From: Streptosporangium amethystogenes
GTDB taxonomy: Bacteria > Actinomycetota > Actinomycetes > Streptosporangiales > Streptosporangiaceae
Length of the DNA: 64,000 nt
Assembly (NCBI RefSeq): GCF_000721075.1
Contig: NZ_JOEQ01000020.1
Coordinates: forward strand, 76,518-140,517
Direction: 5' to 3'
Part shown: positions 50,700 through 58,266 of the stretch, piece by piece
Position numbering within the stretch: the first letter of the stretch is position 1
How the letters are laid out: each line of letters starts with the position of its first letter
Notes under the pieces: generated by a model
What the model saw: the letters and a program-made list of their open reading frames with translations, nothing else
Told to the model about the DNA's origin: nothing
The model's database searches: none
Made by a program: the position numbers and the translations under genes

Positions 50700-51314
50700 C
50701 TAGGAGTTGCCCGCTGCGCGGCACAGTTGGGCGAAGGCATGGTCTGCGTCGGCGACCGCCTCGGGTTGCACATCGTGTGCGGCCCGCCCGTCGGCGATCT
50801 TCTGCCAGTTGGTCCGGGCCAGTACGCGTTGAACCGCGATCACCTGGGCGGCTTGCAGTCGGCCCCGGACACCCGGGTCGAGGACGGCGGCCAACGCGTC
50901 CTCATCGTCGAGCATGTACTGCAGGAGCCGTCCCGCCAGGCTTGGGGTGGTGAACACCAGCCGATGAAACGCCACCACCTCGGGGTGATCGTTGAGGCCG
51001 GTGACCGGCTCGAAGCGATCGAGGCCGGCCCGGAAATGCCGGTGCAGCGCCGTCATCGGCGCGATGTCGGACCGACGGTCGCGGACCACGCGTGCAGCCT
51101 CACCGTTGTGGTCCGCGAAGCGGTGCAGAATCAGGTCTTCCTTGGTGGCGAAGTAGCGGAACAGCGTCGGTTTCGACACCTCAGCCATCGCGGCGATGTC
51201 GGACACCGATACCTGGTCGAAACCGCGCGCCAGGAACAGCGAGATCGCCGCATCAGCGATCGCGTCCCGGGTTCGTACCTTCTTGCGGGCCCGCAGCCCG
51301 ACCGGCTCGCTCAC
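50700..51314 (-). CDS. TetR family regulator
   Basis: 204 residues. The helix-turn-helix is clear ('RTRDAIADAAISLFLARGFD' then 'QVSVSDIAAMAEVSKPTLFR' and 'YFATKEDLI'), followed by an all-helical ligand domain. It is divergent from an NmrA-type oxidoreductase with a perfect palindrome between them (51323-51338). The C-terminal domain is 'MftR-like' in length; the ligand is unknown. Confidence 0.9.
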   Translation of the reverse strand: MSEPVGLRARKKVRTRDAIADAAISLFLARGFDQVSVSDIAAMAEVSKPTLFRYFATKEDLILHRFADHNGEAARVVRDRRSDIAPMTALHRHFRAGLDRFEPVTGLNDHPEVVAFHRLVFTTPSLAGRLLQYMLDDEDALAAVLDPGVRGRLQAAQVIAVQRVLARTNWQKIADGRAAHDVQPEAVADADHAFAQLCRAAGNS

Positions 51315-51322
51315 CTTATTAG

Positions 51323-51338
51323 GGTAACATTAGTTACC
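51323..51338. promoter_or_regulatory. TetR operator palindrome
   Basis: GGTAACATTAGTTACC is a palindrome with perfect 6-bp arms (GGTAAC/GTTACC), nine bases upstream of the TetR start and 90 before the NmrA-like gene. A further GTAAC half-site lies at 51358-51362. This is a typical autoregulatory TetR site. Confidence 0.75.
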
Positions 51339-51427
51339 GGGTTGCGTTTTTAACTCAGTAACGAAAAAATGGCGACCATGGAACAGACAGACACCCGCCG
51401 CACTCCGTCGACGACGGCGAGGCTGCC

Positions 51428-52306
51428 ATGACACCCGCAGGAGAGTCTCCGGTGCTCGTCACCGGGGCGACCGGACGCATCGGCCGCGCCGTGGTCGACC
51501 TGCTGACCGATGCGGGCGTGCCGGTCCGTGCCCTCGTGCGCCGCTCCGAGTCGGCGGCGACACTGCCCACCAACGTCGAGATCGTCACCGGCGATCTCAC
51601 GGTGCCCGAATCGCTCGACGCCGCACTGCACTCCATCAGTACGGTCTTCCTGGTCTGGACCGCCCCGCCGCCGACCGCCGCGGCCGTCGTCGACCGGCTG
51701 GCCGCCCACGCACAGCGGGTCGTCTATCTGTCCGCACCGCACCGGACCCCGCACCCGTTCTTCCAGCAACCGAACCCGATGGCGGCGCTGCACGCCGAGA
51801 TCGAGCGGCTCATCGCGGCCACCGGACTCGACTCGACGATCGTCCGGCCGGGGATGTTCGCGTCGAACGCCCTGTTCTGGTGGTCCGCCGCGATCCGTGG
51901 CGAAGGCGTGGTCCGGTGGCCGTATGGCGCGGCCGAGACAGCCCCGGTCGACGATCGAGACGTGGCCGCGGTCATCGCGCGGACCCTGCGCGAGGACGGA
52001 CACGCCGGCGGCGACTACGTCCTGACCGGCCCCGAGTCACTCACTCAGGCCGAACAGATACGCATCATCGGAGACGCGCTGGGCCGCCGGCTAACGTTCG
52101 AGGAACTGCCGCCCGACGAGTTCCGGCGCGAGACCCCAGAAACCTCGCGCCCGGCCGTGAACATGCTCCTGGCGGCGTGGAACGCCACGATGGGACGCCC
52201 GGCATACGTCACCTCGACGGTGTCCGACCTCCTCGGAAGGCCGGCGCGAACCTTCCGCCAGTGGGTCACCGACCACACCACGTCGTTCACCGGGAACCCC
52301 ACCTGA
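51428..52306 (+). CDS. NmrA-like NAD(P)-binding protein
   Basis: 292 residues. The dinucleotide-binding motif is 'VLVTGATGRIGRAVVDLL' and the second strand 'VPVRALVRRSE', followed by 'VEIVTGDLTVPESLDAAL'; there is no YxxxK catalytic pair, so it belongs to the atypical SDR/NmrA group that acts on quinones or senses NADP. 'STIVRPGMFASNALFWW' and 'DDRDVAAVIARTL' are typical of this family. Divergent TetR control suggests induction by a xenobiotic or quinone. Confidence 0.85.
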   Translation: MTPAGESPVLVTGATGRIGRAVVDLLTDAGVPVRALVRRSESAATLPTNVEIVTGDLTVPESLDAALHSISTVFLVWTAPPPTAAAVVDRLAAHAQRVVYLSAPHRTPHPFFQQPNPMAALHAEIERLIAATGLDSTIVRPGMFASNALFWWSAAIRGEGVVRWPYGAAETAPVDDRDVAAVIARTLREDGHAGGDYVLTGPESLTQAEQIRIIGDALGRRLTFEELPPDEFRRETPETSRPAVNMLLAAWNATMGRPAYVTSTVSDLLGRPARTFRQWVTDHTTSFTGNPT

Positions 52307-52455
52307 TGAATTGACCAATCTCCTTGACCTTCTCGGCCCGGCCCCGCCTGTCGTAGCGCGGTGCCCAGCCTTGCGGGGTACACCAAGGCCATGGCGATCG
52401 GGTGGGCGCGCAGCTCGCGCCTACCGGATCCCGGCCGCCGAGCGACCAGTCGCGG

Positions 52456-52800
52456 TCAGCCGGGTGTGGTGATTCTCCAGTGGTAGCCGTCGGGGTCGGT
52501 GCAGTGCCCGGCGTAATCACCCCGGTCGGTTCGGGCCGCTGCGGCGGTGACCCGGCCGCCGGCAGAGTCCGCGGCGGTGAGAAGAGCGTCGACGTCGTCA
52601 CGGGAAGCGGCGATGTGGGTGAGGACGAGCGCCGAGAAGCCGTCGCCGTGCTCGTCGACGCCGGCGTCCTTGGCGAGAGCTTTGCGTGGCAGCAGGCCCA
52701 GCCGACACACGCCGTCGGCGATGGCGAAGTCGAGGAACCTGTCGCCGTAGTCGTGGTTGACGCTCATGCCCAGCGTCTCGTAGAACGCCCTGGATGCCAT
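52456..52800 (-). CDS. VOC superfamily protein, N-terminally short
   Basis: 114 residues beginning directly with 'MASRAFYETLGMSVNHDYGD', the usual first helix; the first beta strand ('...VPVKDL') that normally precedes it is missing, and translation starts 21 bases after the stop of the previous VOC gene. 'GHCTDPDGYHWRI' is the C-terminal strand with the metal-ligand position. It may have been trimmed by deletion or may use the upstream protein's partner. Third gene of the AraC/VOC/VOC unit. Confidence 0.7.
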   Translation of the reverse strand: MASRAFYETLGMSVNHDYGDRFLDFAIADGVCRLGLLPRKALAKDAGVDEHGDGFSALVLTHIAASRDDVDALLTAADSAGGRVTAAAARTDRGDYAGHCTDPDGYHWRITTPG

Positions 52801-52821
52801 GTGAGAGTCGTGCGGGCCGGC

Positions 52822-53235
52822 TCAGGCAGGTGCGCTGGTTATGCGGATGAGGTTGCCGGCGGGATCACGGAAGGCGCAGTCACGGACTCCGTAGTCCTGG
52901 TCGATGGGTTCCTGGACCACATCGGCACCTGCGGCCTGGAGACGGTCGAAAAGTCCTTCGAGGTCGTCGGTGGCCAGCGTGACGGCGGTGTAGACGCCCT
53001 TGGTGATGAGTTCCAAGACGGTGCGGCGCTCCTCGTCCGTGATGCCCGGATCGGCCGCCGGCGGGTGCAACACGATGGAGGTGCCGGGCTGTCCGACCGG
53101 GCCGACGGTGATCCAGCGCATGTCTTCGTAGCCGGCATCGGCCCGGACCTCGAAGCCCAGGATGTCGCGATAGAAACCTAGAGCGGCCTCGGGGTCGGTG
53201 TGCGGGAGGAAGGTGTGCTGAATGGTGACGTTCAT
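52822..53235 (-). CDS. VOC superfamily protein
   Basis: 137 residues from the ATG at 53235. Two beta-alpha-beta-beta modules of the vicinal oxygen chelate fold are visible ('FLPHTDPEAALGFYRDILGF' and 'VTLATDDLEGLFDRLQAAGA'), ending 'VRDCAFRDPAGNLIRI'. Members bind metals and act as glyoxalases, dioxygenases or resistance proteins. It lies 20 bases downstream of the AraC-type gene. Confidence 0.85.
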   Translation of the reverse strand: MNVTIQHTFLPHTDPEAALGFYRDILGFEVRADAGYEDMRWITVGPVGQPGTSIVLHPPAADPGITDEERRTVLELITKGVYTAVTLATDDLEGLFDRLQAAGADVVQEPIDQDYGVRDCAFRDPAGNLIRITSAPA

Positions 53236-53255
53236 GCCTGGCACGCTACGCATGA

Positions 53256-53699
53256 CTACCGGGCGCGGGCTTCTCGATTCTTGACCGGTCTGGTCACCTG
53301 CTTGCTCAGACACGGCGGAATACCCGCCGCGGCCTGGGAATGGTCACGACGGTAGACGCTCGGCGGCACGCCGACCAGTTCGGTGAACCTCGTGCTGAAC
53401 GTGCCCAGTGAGGAGAAACCCACCTCGAAACACACTTCAGTGACGCTGAGGTCTCCGCGGCGCAGCAGCGTCATCGCCCGTTCGATCCGCCGGGTCATCA
53501 GATACGAGTACGGAGACTCGCCGTAGATGCGACGGAACTCTCGGCTCAGGTGCCCGACCGACATGTGCGCCCCATCGGCCAGCGCCTTGAGGTTCAACGG
53601 CTTGGCGTACTCACGATCGATCCGGTCTCGGACACGACGGATCACGGCGATGTCATGCAACCGTTGCGCCTTTGCATGCCCGAGCCCCATACGCACCAT
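53256..53699 (-). CDS. AraC family regulator
   Basis: 147 residues from the ATG at 53699, which follows GAGGTGG. Both AraC helix-turn-helix units are present: 'LKALADGAHMSVGHLSREFR' and 'SVTEVCFEVGFSSLGTFSTR' with the 'RIERAMTLLRRGDLS' connecting helix. There is no N-terminal sensor domain. It lies first in an operon with two VOC proteins, a common arrangement in actinomycetes. Confidence 0.9.
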   Translation of the reverse strand: MVRMGLGHAKAQRLHDIAVIRRVRDRIDREYAKPLNLKALADGAHMSVGHLSREFRRIYGESPYSYLMTRRIERAMTLLRRGDLSVTEVCFEVGFSSLGTFSTRFTELVGVPPSVYRRDHSQAAAGIPPCLSKQVTRPVKNREARAR

Positions 53700-53846
53700 C
53701 GTTCCACCTCGCCTGCCGCGCGGGCGACAGCCAGCAGTGTGGGCCCGTGCGACAGGGTGTGTCCCAGAAGCACCGGGCGAGCATCGATCAAGAATCGAGA
53801 AGCGCCGGCTTCGCAGCACGGCTAGCGTCACAACCACTTCACAGCG

Positions 53847-54335
53847 ATGACGACGAGGAGAGTGACAGCGGTGAGCGCGGACATCAGCGCGGAGACCAAG
53901 AAAAGCACGGATGGTTTCTCCGAGGAAGAGCGTACTGCTATGAAGGAGCGCGCCGCGGAACTGAAGAAGGAGGCAAACCGCGGTCGTGGCAACAAGGCAG
54001 CCGCCGAGGAACTCGATGTGCTGTCGAAGATCGCAGAGATGGAGCCGTCGAACCGCGCAATGGCCGAACGCATCCACGCCATTGTCACCACCAACGCCCC
54101 AGAGCTGTCGCCGAAGCTGTGGTACGGACAGCCGGCCTACGCCAGAAAAGGGAAGGTCGTATGCTTCTTCCGTAGCGGAAATATGGACAAAGAGCCCTAC
54201 TCAACCTTCGGCTTCACCGCCGAGGCAAACCTCGCTGATGACAGCGGCCTGTGGCCCACGTCCTTTGCTGTGACCGAGTTGAGCGACGAAGCCGCGAACA
54301 CGATCATCACCCTCGTCAAGAAGGCCGTGAGCTGA
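53847..54335 (+). CDS. DUF1801 family protein
   Basis: 162 residues. The first 65 residues form a charged helix ('ERTAMKERAAELKKEANRGR'), and the rest follows the DUF1801/YdhG pattern: 'MAERIHAIVTTNAPELSPKL', 'WYGQPAYARKGKVVCFFRSG', 'FGFTAEANLADDSGLWP'. The family is structurally close to frataxin-like or YdeI proteins, and its role is unsettled. It is divergent from the AraC operon. Confidence 0.8.
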   Translation: MTTRRVTAVSADISAETKKSTDGFSEEERTAMKERAAELKKEANRGRGNKAAAEELDVLSKIAEMEPSNRAMAERIHAIVTTNAPELSPKLWYGQPAYARKGKVVCFFRSGNMDKEPYSTFGFTAEANLADDSGLWPTSFAVTELSDEAANTIITLVKKAVS

Positions 54336-54539
54336 GACACCGCCTCGACGGTAGGGGGTACACCGACTCAGCGAGGCCGGGAGCCGACGCCGTACTTCGC
54401 CTGGCAGCATGACTGATGGGCGCGGGCTCGTGAGGTCGCCGGGCGGTTGGAAAAGGGGCGCGACGACTACAACATGAGTTCGAACCGGCCAACGTCGCGG
54501 TTCACGAGGTGGAGGTGGCGTTCGCGCTGTTCAGTTGCT

Positions 54540-54583
54540 GTGGTCAGGGGCGGGGTCGAACCGCCGACCTTCCGCTTTTCAGA
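54540..54583 (-). repeat. tRNA-Phe 3' fragment 2
   Basis: GTGGTCAGGGGCGGGGTCGA at the left and CGACCTTCCGCTTTTCAG at the right give, on the minus strand, an intact T-arm (GGCGG-TTCGACC-CCGCC), acceptor end CCTGACCAC and the GAA anticodon loop. The sequence TCAGTTGCTGTGGTCAGG to the left and the tail CACCCTGCTCCGC and GGCGTTGTCGTTACCG to the right are shared with the other copies. No integrase remnant is visible to the left. Confidence 0.85.
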
Positions 54584-54708
54584 CAGAGCGATCACCCTGC
54601 TCCGCTCAACGAACACGAGGTCAGAGGGTGGTGACCGGCGTTGTCGTTACCGTTGTCGTCAACCCTCACGTTCCAGAACCGAGACCGGCCGAACACCCCT
54701 CCCAGGCA

Positions 54709-55233
54709 TCAGCACAGATTGCTCCCGCTGGGGCCAGAACTGACCTGCAAGAAGTAGTCATCACTGTCCTTCTCTTCCGGCCTGTCGGAGTACCCCACCG
54801 ACAGATAGACATTCCGGCTGTCGATGACCTTAGTGAGGCAGACCTGCGTTGCACTCTCCTCCTGCTTTGGCACCGGCGCCGACTTCCAGCCGTCCTTGAT
54901 CGCAGCCTCGCGGTAGAAGGACGGCACATCGGCACGCGATGCTGAAAGCCGGTAGGACTGCTCGGCATATGCGAGCCGGTCATCGTCATTGCACCCCCCG
55001 AGACGTTTCCCGTCCGGCTTCGCCTCAACCGGACGGGCATCAAGGATGCTGAGCACTACGAGAGCCGAAGCAAGCCGCTTGTCATCGTCGGTACAGCGGG
55101 GAAACGGCGAGCGGGGCATCAACAACAAGCCCAGGCGATCCACCACGAAACTGCCGGCCCCCAGGGCGCCTACGACGGCGACAGCACCAGCAAGGCCGCC
55201 GACCACCAGCACCGCGACAATCAGACGCTTCAT
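54709..55233 (-). CDS. Secreted or membrane-anchored protein of unknown function
   Basis: 174 residues. The N-terminal 32 residues are a hydrophobic anchor or signal ('MKRLIVAVLVVGGLAGAVAV'). The remainder is a small soluble domain with four cysteines ('RCTDDDKRL', 'GGCNDDDRL', 'QVCLTKVID', 'SNLC'). I do not recognise the family. It lies just inside tRNA-Phe fragment 2, so it is cargo of a decayed element. Confidence 0.65.
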   Translation of the reverse strand: MKRLIVAVLVVGGLAGAVAVVGALGAGSFVVDRLGLLLMPRSPFPRCTDDDKRLASALVVLSILDARPVEAKPDGKRLGGCNDDDRLAYAEQSYRLSASRADVPSFYREAAIKDGWKSAPVPKQEESATQVCLTKVIDSRNVYLSVGYSDRPEEKDSDDYFLQVSSGPSGSNLC

Positions 55234-55477
55234 GATCTAAAGCCTAGTATCGGCCGCCAACAGGCCCGATAGATTCGATCGCCTCCTACCAGACGTCTGA
55301 CCCCCTCATCCGATATGCGACCCCTTCATTACGAGTGAACCGCAGGTGCCAGGTCGGAGGAACCGCGCCCTGGTCAGGCGGTGGATGCGGTGCGATGGGA
55401 TGTGATCGCGTAAGACGGTGTTGCTGCACGAGGCTGCTGTACGGCACTCCTCGCCGGGCTACGGCATGGCCGCTCGA

Positions 55478-55603
55478 TCACCGCTCGCTGTGCAGAATCT
55501 CCATGGCCTGAAGCACGTCGGTGGTGACATGATCCACGCTGTGATCGTGGCCGTCCCAAGCGCCTTGGTCGATCCAGATCGTATTCGGTCTGCTGATCAT
55601 CAT
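55478..55603 (-). CDS. Possible small ORF, perhaps a fragment
   Basis: A 41-codon minus-strand frame (starting MMISRPNTIW and including 'DHSVDHVTTDVLQAMEILHS') in an otherwise empty stretch from 55234 to 55658. It has protein-like composition but no clear ribosome binding site or family. Confidence 0.2.
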   Translation of the reverse strand: MMISRPNTIWIDQGAWDGHDHSVDHVTTDVLQAMEILHSER

Positions 55604-55658
55604 GGTTTGTGCGTCTGGCGGACGACGACTTGATGGAGTAGCCGTGAGCTCCCGTTTG

Positions 55659-56411
55659 CTATTCGTCAGGCAACAGGTACCGCCAGGAGAGCACGAAGAG
55701 TGCACCCGAACTGGTCTTGAAGAGTGACCGGCCGTGTTCCTGCCCAGCAGGAACCGCCTTGATGATCGCACTCACCGCCGCCCCCTCGATGTCCTTCTGC
55801 CAAATCGGGTCCACCATTCCCGAAGGCTCCGGGACCCCTGCGGGCCACGGCGCCGGCTTGCCCTCCGCCGAGGCGGCCCCTTCGGCGACCATGCGGACGC
55901 GGGTGGCGACGTAGTCGGTGCCCGCGGCGGCGGCCCGGGTCGCCAAGCCGTCCATCAGCTTCTTCGCCTCCGAGAGCTCCTTCGGGTAGAAGTCCGCGAC
56001 CTGGTCCAGAGCCGGGGCCCGGACCTCCAGCATCTTTCCGTCCTTCCCCCGTACCCCGAGGACGGTGGTCGGCACGTCCGTCACCATCGGCGCGCCCGGC
56101 TTGGGCTCCGCGGTCGGCGGTTGCCCGGTCAGGTACGTCTCCATCGACGCGACCGTCTCGCCCGTCTCGGCATCGGTGAGCTTCAGCTGCTTGCTCGCGT
56201 CAACGATCACCAGGCCGTCGCTGTACAGCACCGCCCTCGGCGGACGCAGCACGTTCATGGTCGCGGTCACGAAGCCGCCTTCGGCACCCCACAATGCAAC
56301 CCGCTTCGTCGGCCCATCGTCAGCCTGGGTCGCCGACATATCCGATTCCGCACCTCCGCAGGCCGCAGTCAGGGACAACAGCGCCACGAGCAGGGTCATT
56401 CGTATTCTCAT
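55659..56411 (-). CDS. Lipoprotein of unknown function
   Basis: 250 residues from the ATG at 56411. 'MRIRMTLLVALLSLTAACGG' is a lipobox (LTAAC), so it is lipid-anchored outside the membrane. The mature part has no family I can name; 'LGVRGKDGKMLEVRAPALDQ' and a C-terminal 'GALFVLSWRYLLPDE' resemble small beta-rich actinomycete lipoproteins. Cargo between tRNA-Phe fragments 2 and 3. Confidence 0.7.
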   Translation of the reverse strand: MRIRMTLLVALLSLTAACGGAESDMSATQADDGPTKRVALWGAEGGFVTATMNVLRPPRAVLYSDGLVIVDASKQLKLTDAETGETVASMETYLTGQPPTAEPKPGAPMVTDVPTTVLGVRGKDGKMLEVRAPALDQVADFYPKELSEAKKLMDGLATRAAAAGTDYVATRVRMVAEGAASAEGKPAPWPAGVPEPSGMVDPIWQKDIEGAAVSAIIKAVPAGQEHGRSLFKTSSGALFVLSWRYLLPDE

Positions 56412-56569
56412 GCCCCACAAACGTATGTTTCCTTCAGATGGTTCAGCCGGTGTCGTTCGAGGTCAGGTGTATCCGCCGGCAAGGGCAATCGCCGACTCGG
56501 AACTTGTCAAGCTCGGTGAGACACGGTTGTTTCAGTTGTTCTGTACCTGTTTCTCCCGTTTACCTGGGT

Positions 56570-57075
56570 CGTTGATCCACACTGTGGCGGGATCCGGGGC
56601 GGGACCGGTCTCCTGCGGAACCGGTCAGGGTTGGCCTGGTAGGCGGCCTCCAGCGTGACGGCCCGCTGAGTACGGATCTCGGCCACGGTGCCGAGGTGCA
56701 CCGAGACCGGGGTGTGCAGGCCGATCCCCGAACGGCGGTGCTCGTGGTTGTAGGCGGCGCTCGCGCACGCCGTCCTCGGCGCGCAGCAGCCGGTACATCG
56801 TGGAGATCGAGCACAGGTAGAGTCCCTCGTCCAGCAGCGTCACCCACACCCGCGGCGGAGATTTGTCGACGAACCGGTAGGAGTTGAGCGTCTCCAGTAC
56901 CCGGTGACGCTCATCGCGAGACAGCGCGTTGGGCGGGACCGGCCGCGGCGTCGGCGGACCGGCGGGCCGGGGACGGGGGTGACGTCGTCGATACAGCGTG
57001 GCCCGTGAGGTTCCGGTCAGCTCGCAGGCGTTCTTGGTATCGAGTACCTGCTCCAGGTCCTCCAGCGCCTGGCCG
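56570..57075 (-). mobile_element. IS3-family transposase relic with catalytic core deleted
   Basis: On the minus strand, the front of an IS3 OrfB is present ('DTKNACELTGTSRATLYRRR', 'VLETLNSYRFVDKSPPRVWV', 'LLDEGLYLCSISTMYRLLRA'), and it is joined near 56757 to the extreme C-terminus ('YNHEHRRSGIGLHTPVSVHL' and 'VTLEAAYQANPDRFRRRP'). All three DDE catalytic residues are missing, so it is dead. It abuts the integrase fragment at 57080, and its insertion probably removed the integrase N-terminus. Confidence 0.75.
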
Positions 57076-57079
57076 ATCA

Positions 57080-57434
57080 CGTGGAAGCGCTCCGGGCGCA
57101 TCGCAAGCAGCAGTTCGCCGAACGCTCCGACCGCTTGGACGACTGGGAGGAACACGGCCTGGTCTTCCCGTCTCGGCGCGGTACCCCGATGGGGCCGGAT
57201 AACCTCCGGCGAAGCTGGGGAGCGATCCGCAAGGCCGCCGGCCTCGGGGACATGCGCTTTCACGATCTTCGTCACACCTGCGTGACTCTGCTGCTCAACC
57301 TCGGCGTACCGCCCCAGGTCGTCCGCGACATCGTCGGCCACAGCGACATCGAGGTGACCATGACCATCTACACCCACGTCTCCCTCGACGACAAGCGCAA
57401 CGCCCTGGGCAAGCTCGGCGATGCCCTCGGCTGA
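57080..57434 (+). pseudogene. Tyrosine integrase, C-terminal fragment (element A2-A3)
   Basis: The last 117 codons of a phage/AICE-type integrase: 'FPSRRGTPMGPDNLRRSWGA', the catalytic 'FHDLRHTCVTLLLNLGVPPQ' (HxxR), 'VVRDIVGHSDIEVTMTIYTH' (GH and the nucleophile Tyr) and 'VSLDDKRNALGKLGDALG'. The N-terminal arm-binding and core domains and the first Arg are gone. It is followed by a terminator and, 415 bases on, by tRNA-Phe fragment 3, the normal order for integrase next to its attachment site. Confidence 0.85.
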
Positions 57435-57451
57435 CATCGCACGTATATGGA

Positions 57452-57486
57452 TGAAGCGTCCCGTAGGTCATCTCCGGGACGCTTCA
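57452..57486 (+). terminator. Terminator after integrase fragment
   Basis: Perfect 12-bp stem TGAAGCGTCCCG (57452-57463) with CGGGACGCTTCA (57475-57486), 17 bases after the integrase stop. The rest of 57487-57800 shows no gene. Confidence 0.8.
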
Positions 57487-57803
57487 TTGCTGCCCTCGTT
57501 AATAGCGCCACTTTTCGCAATGGCGATGCCTGGTCGGTTCTGGTTCCTCACCGCGCAACAATGTGAGTCGTGCCCGCTGCCGGGCTTTGCGCTCCGCCAG
57601 ATTGGCATCTTCACCGATGCCCGAATAGGAGCCGCCCATATCGTGCCTGTAGCGGCGACCATCCTGCTCCTGCAAGCGAAGCGGCATCGTGTTGTCCGTC
57701 CTGCTCACGTTCTCATGATCCTGCGTTTGGGCGGGATCGTCCAGGACACGAAAACCTGGGGGTTCGAAGCAGCAGAGACGTTGCTGTCACCAGACATCAA
57801 AAA

Positions 57804-57829
57804 GCCCCGGGCCGTGATCGACTCGGGGC
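57804..57829 (+). terminator. Hairpin ahead of tRNA-Phe fragment 3
   Basis: GCCCCG (57804-57809) with CGGGGC (57824-57829), then GTTTGTGCTGCTCAG. The preceding GTTGCTGTCACC and AAAAAGCCCCG are also found before fragment 1, so about 80 bases on this side of the attachment site are conserved. Confidence 0.6.
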
Positions 57830-57849
57830 GTTTGTGCTGCTCAGTTGCT

Positions 57850-57895
57850 GTGGTCAGGGGCGGGGTCGAACCGCCGACCTTCCGCTTTTCAGGCG
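57850..57895 (-). repeat. tRNA-Phe 3' fragment 3
   Basis: The cleanest copy: 46 bases, from acceptor end CCTGACCAC through the T-arm (GGCGG-TTCGACC-CCGCC) to the anticodon loop CCTGAAAAG on the minus strand. Left context GCTCAGTTGCT and right context GTGGCAATCGCCCTGCT and GACGTTGCCGTCAGCG are shared with the other copies. The tRNA 5' half is absent. From 57896 to 58266 I see only this tail and no gene. Confidence 0.88.
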
Positions 57896-58266
57896 TGGCA
57901 ATCGCCCTGCTGGCCCTCGACGGCCTGGGAGTAGAGGGTGCTTAAAGGTGTCCGGCGTGCGCCTCTGGTGGTGGACGTTGCCGTCAGCGTTGCCGTCAAT
58001 GGCACCGTCGCGACCGCTAGGAAGGCCTGGGAAACGAAGAGCGCGCCACGGCGATGAACGACGCCCAACCCGTGCCGTGGAACCCGAGTGCGCGGTCGTG
58101 GCGGCATCTCGCACTGGAGGCGTAATGATCGTGATCGAGGATCACACCCGCCTTCATCGAGGAGGCGTCGGAGCCGGTCTCTCGGGCCCGTAATGCGCAT
58201 GCGAGAACAGCGCGCCACCACACGCGAACGGTACGAGGCACCGCGGCTTCAACTTCTGAGCGAACA

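Noticed and set aside
53700..54077. N-terminal extension of the AraC gene
   Set aside because: It runs antisense through the start of the DUF1801 gene; the ATG at 53699 has a good ribosome binding site and gives a complete DNA-binding protein.
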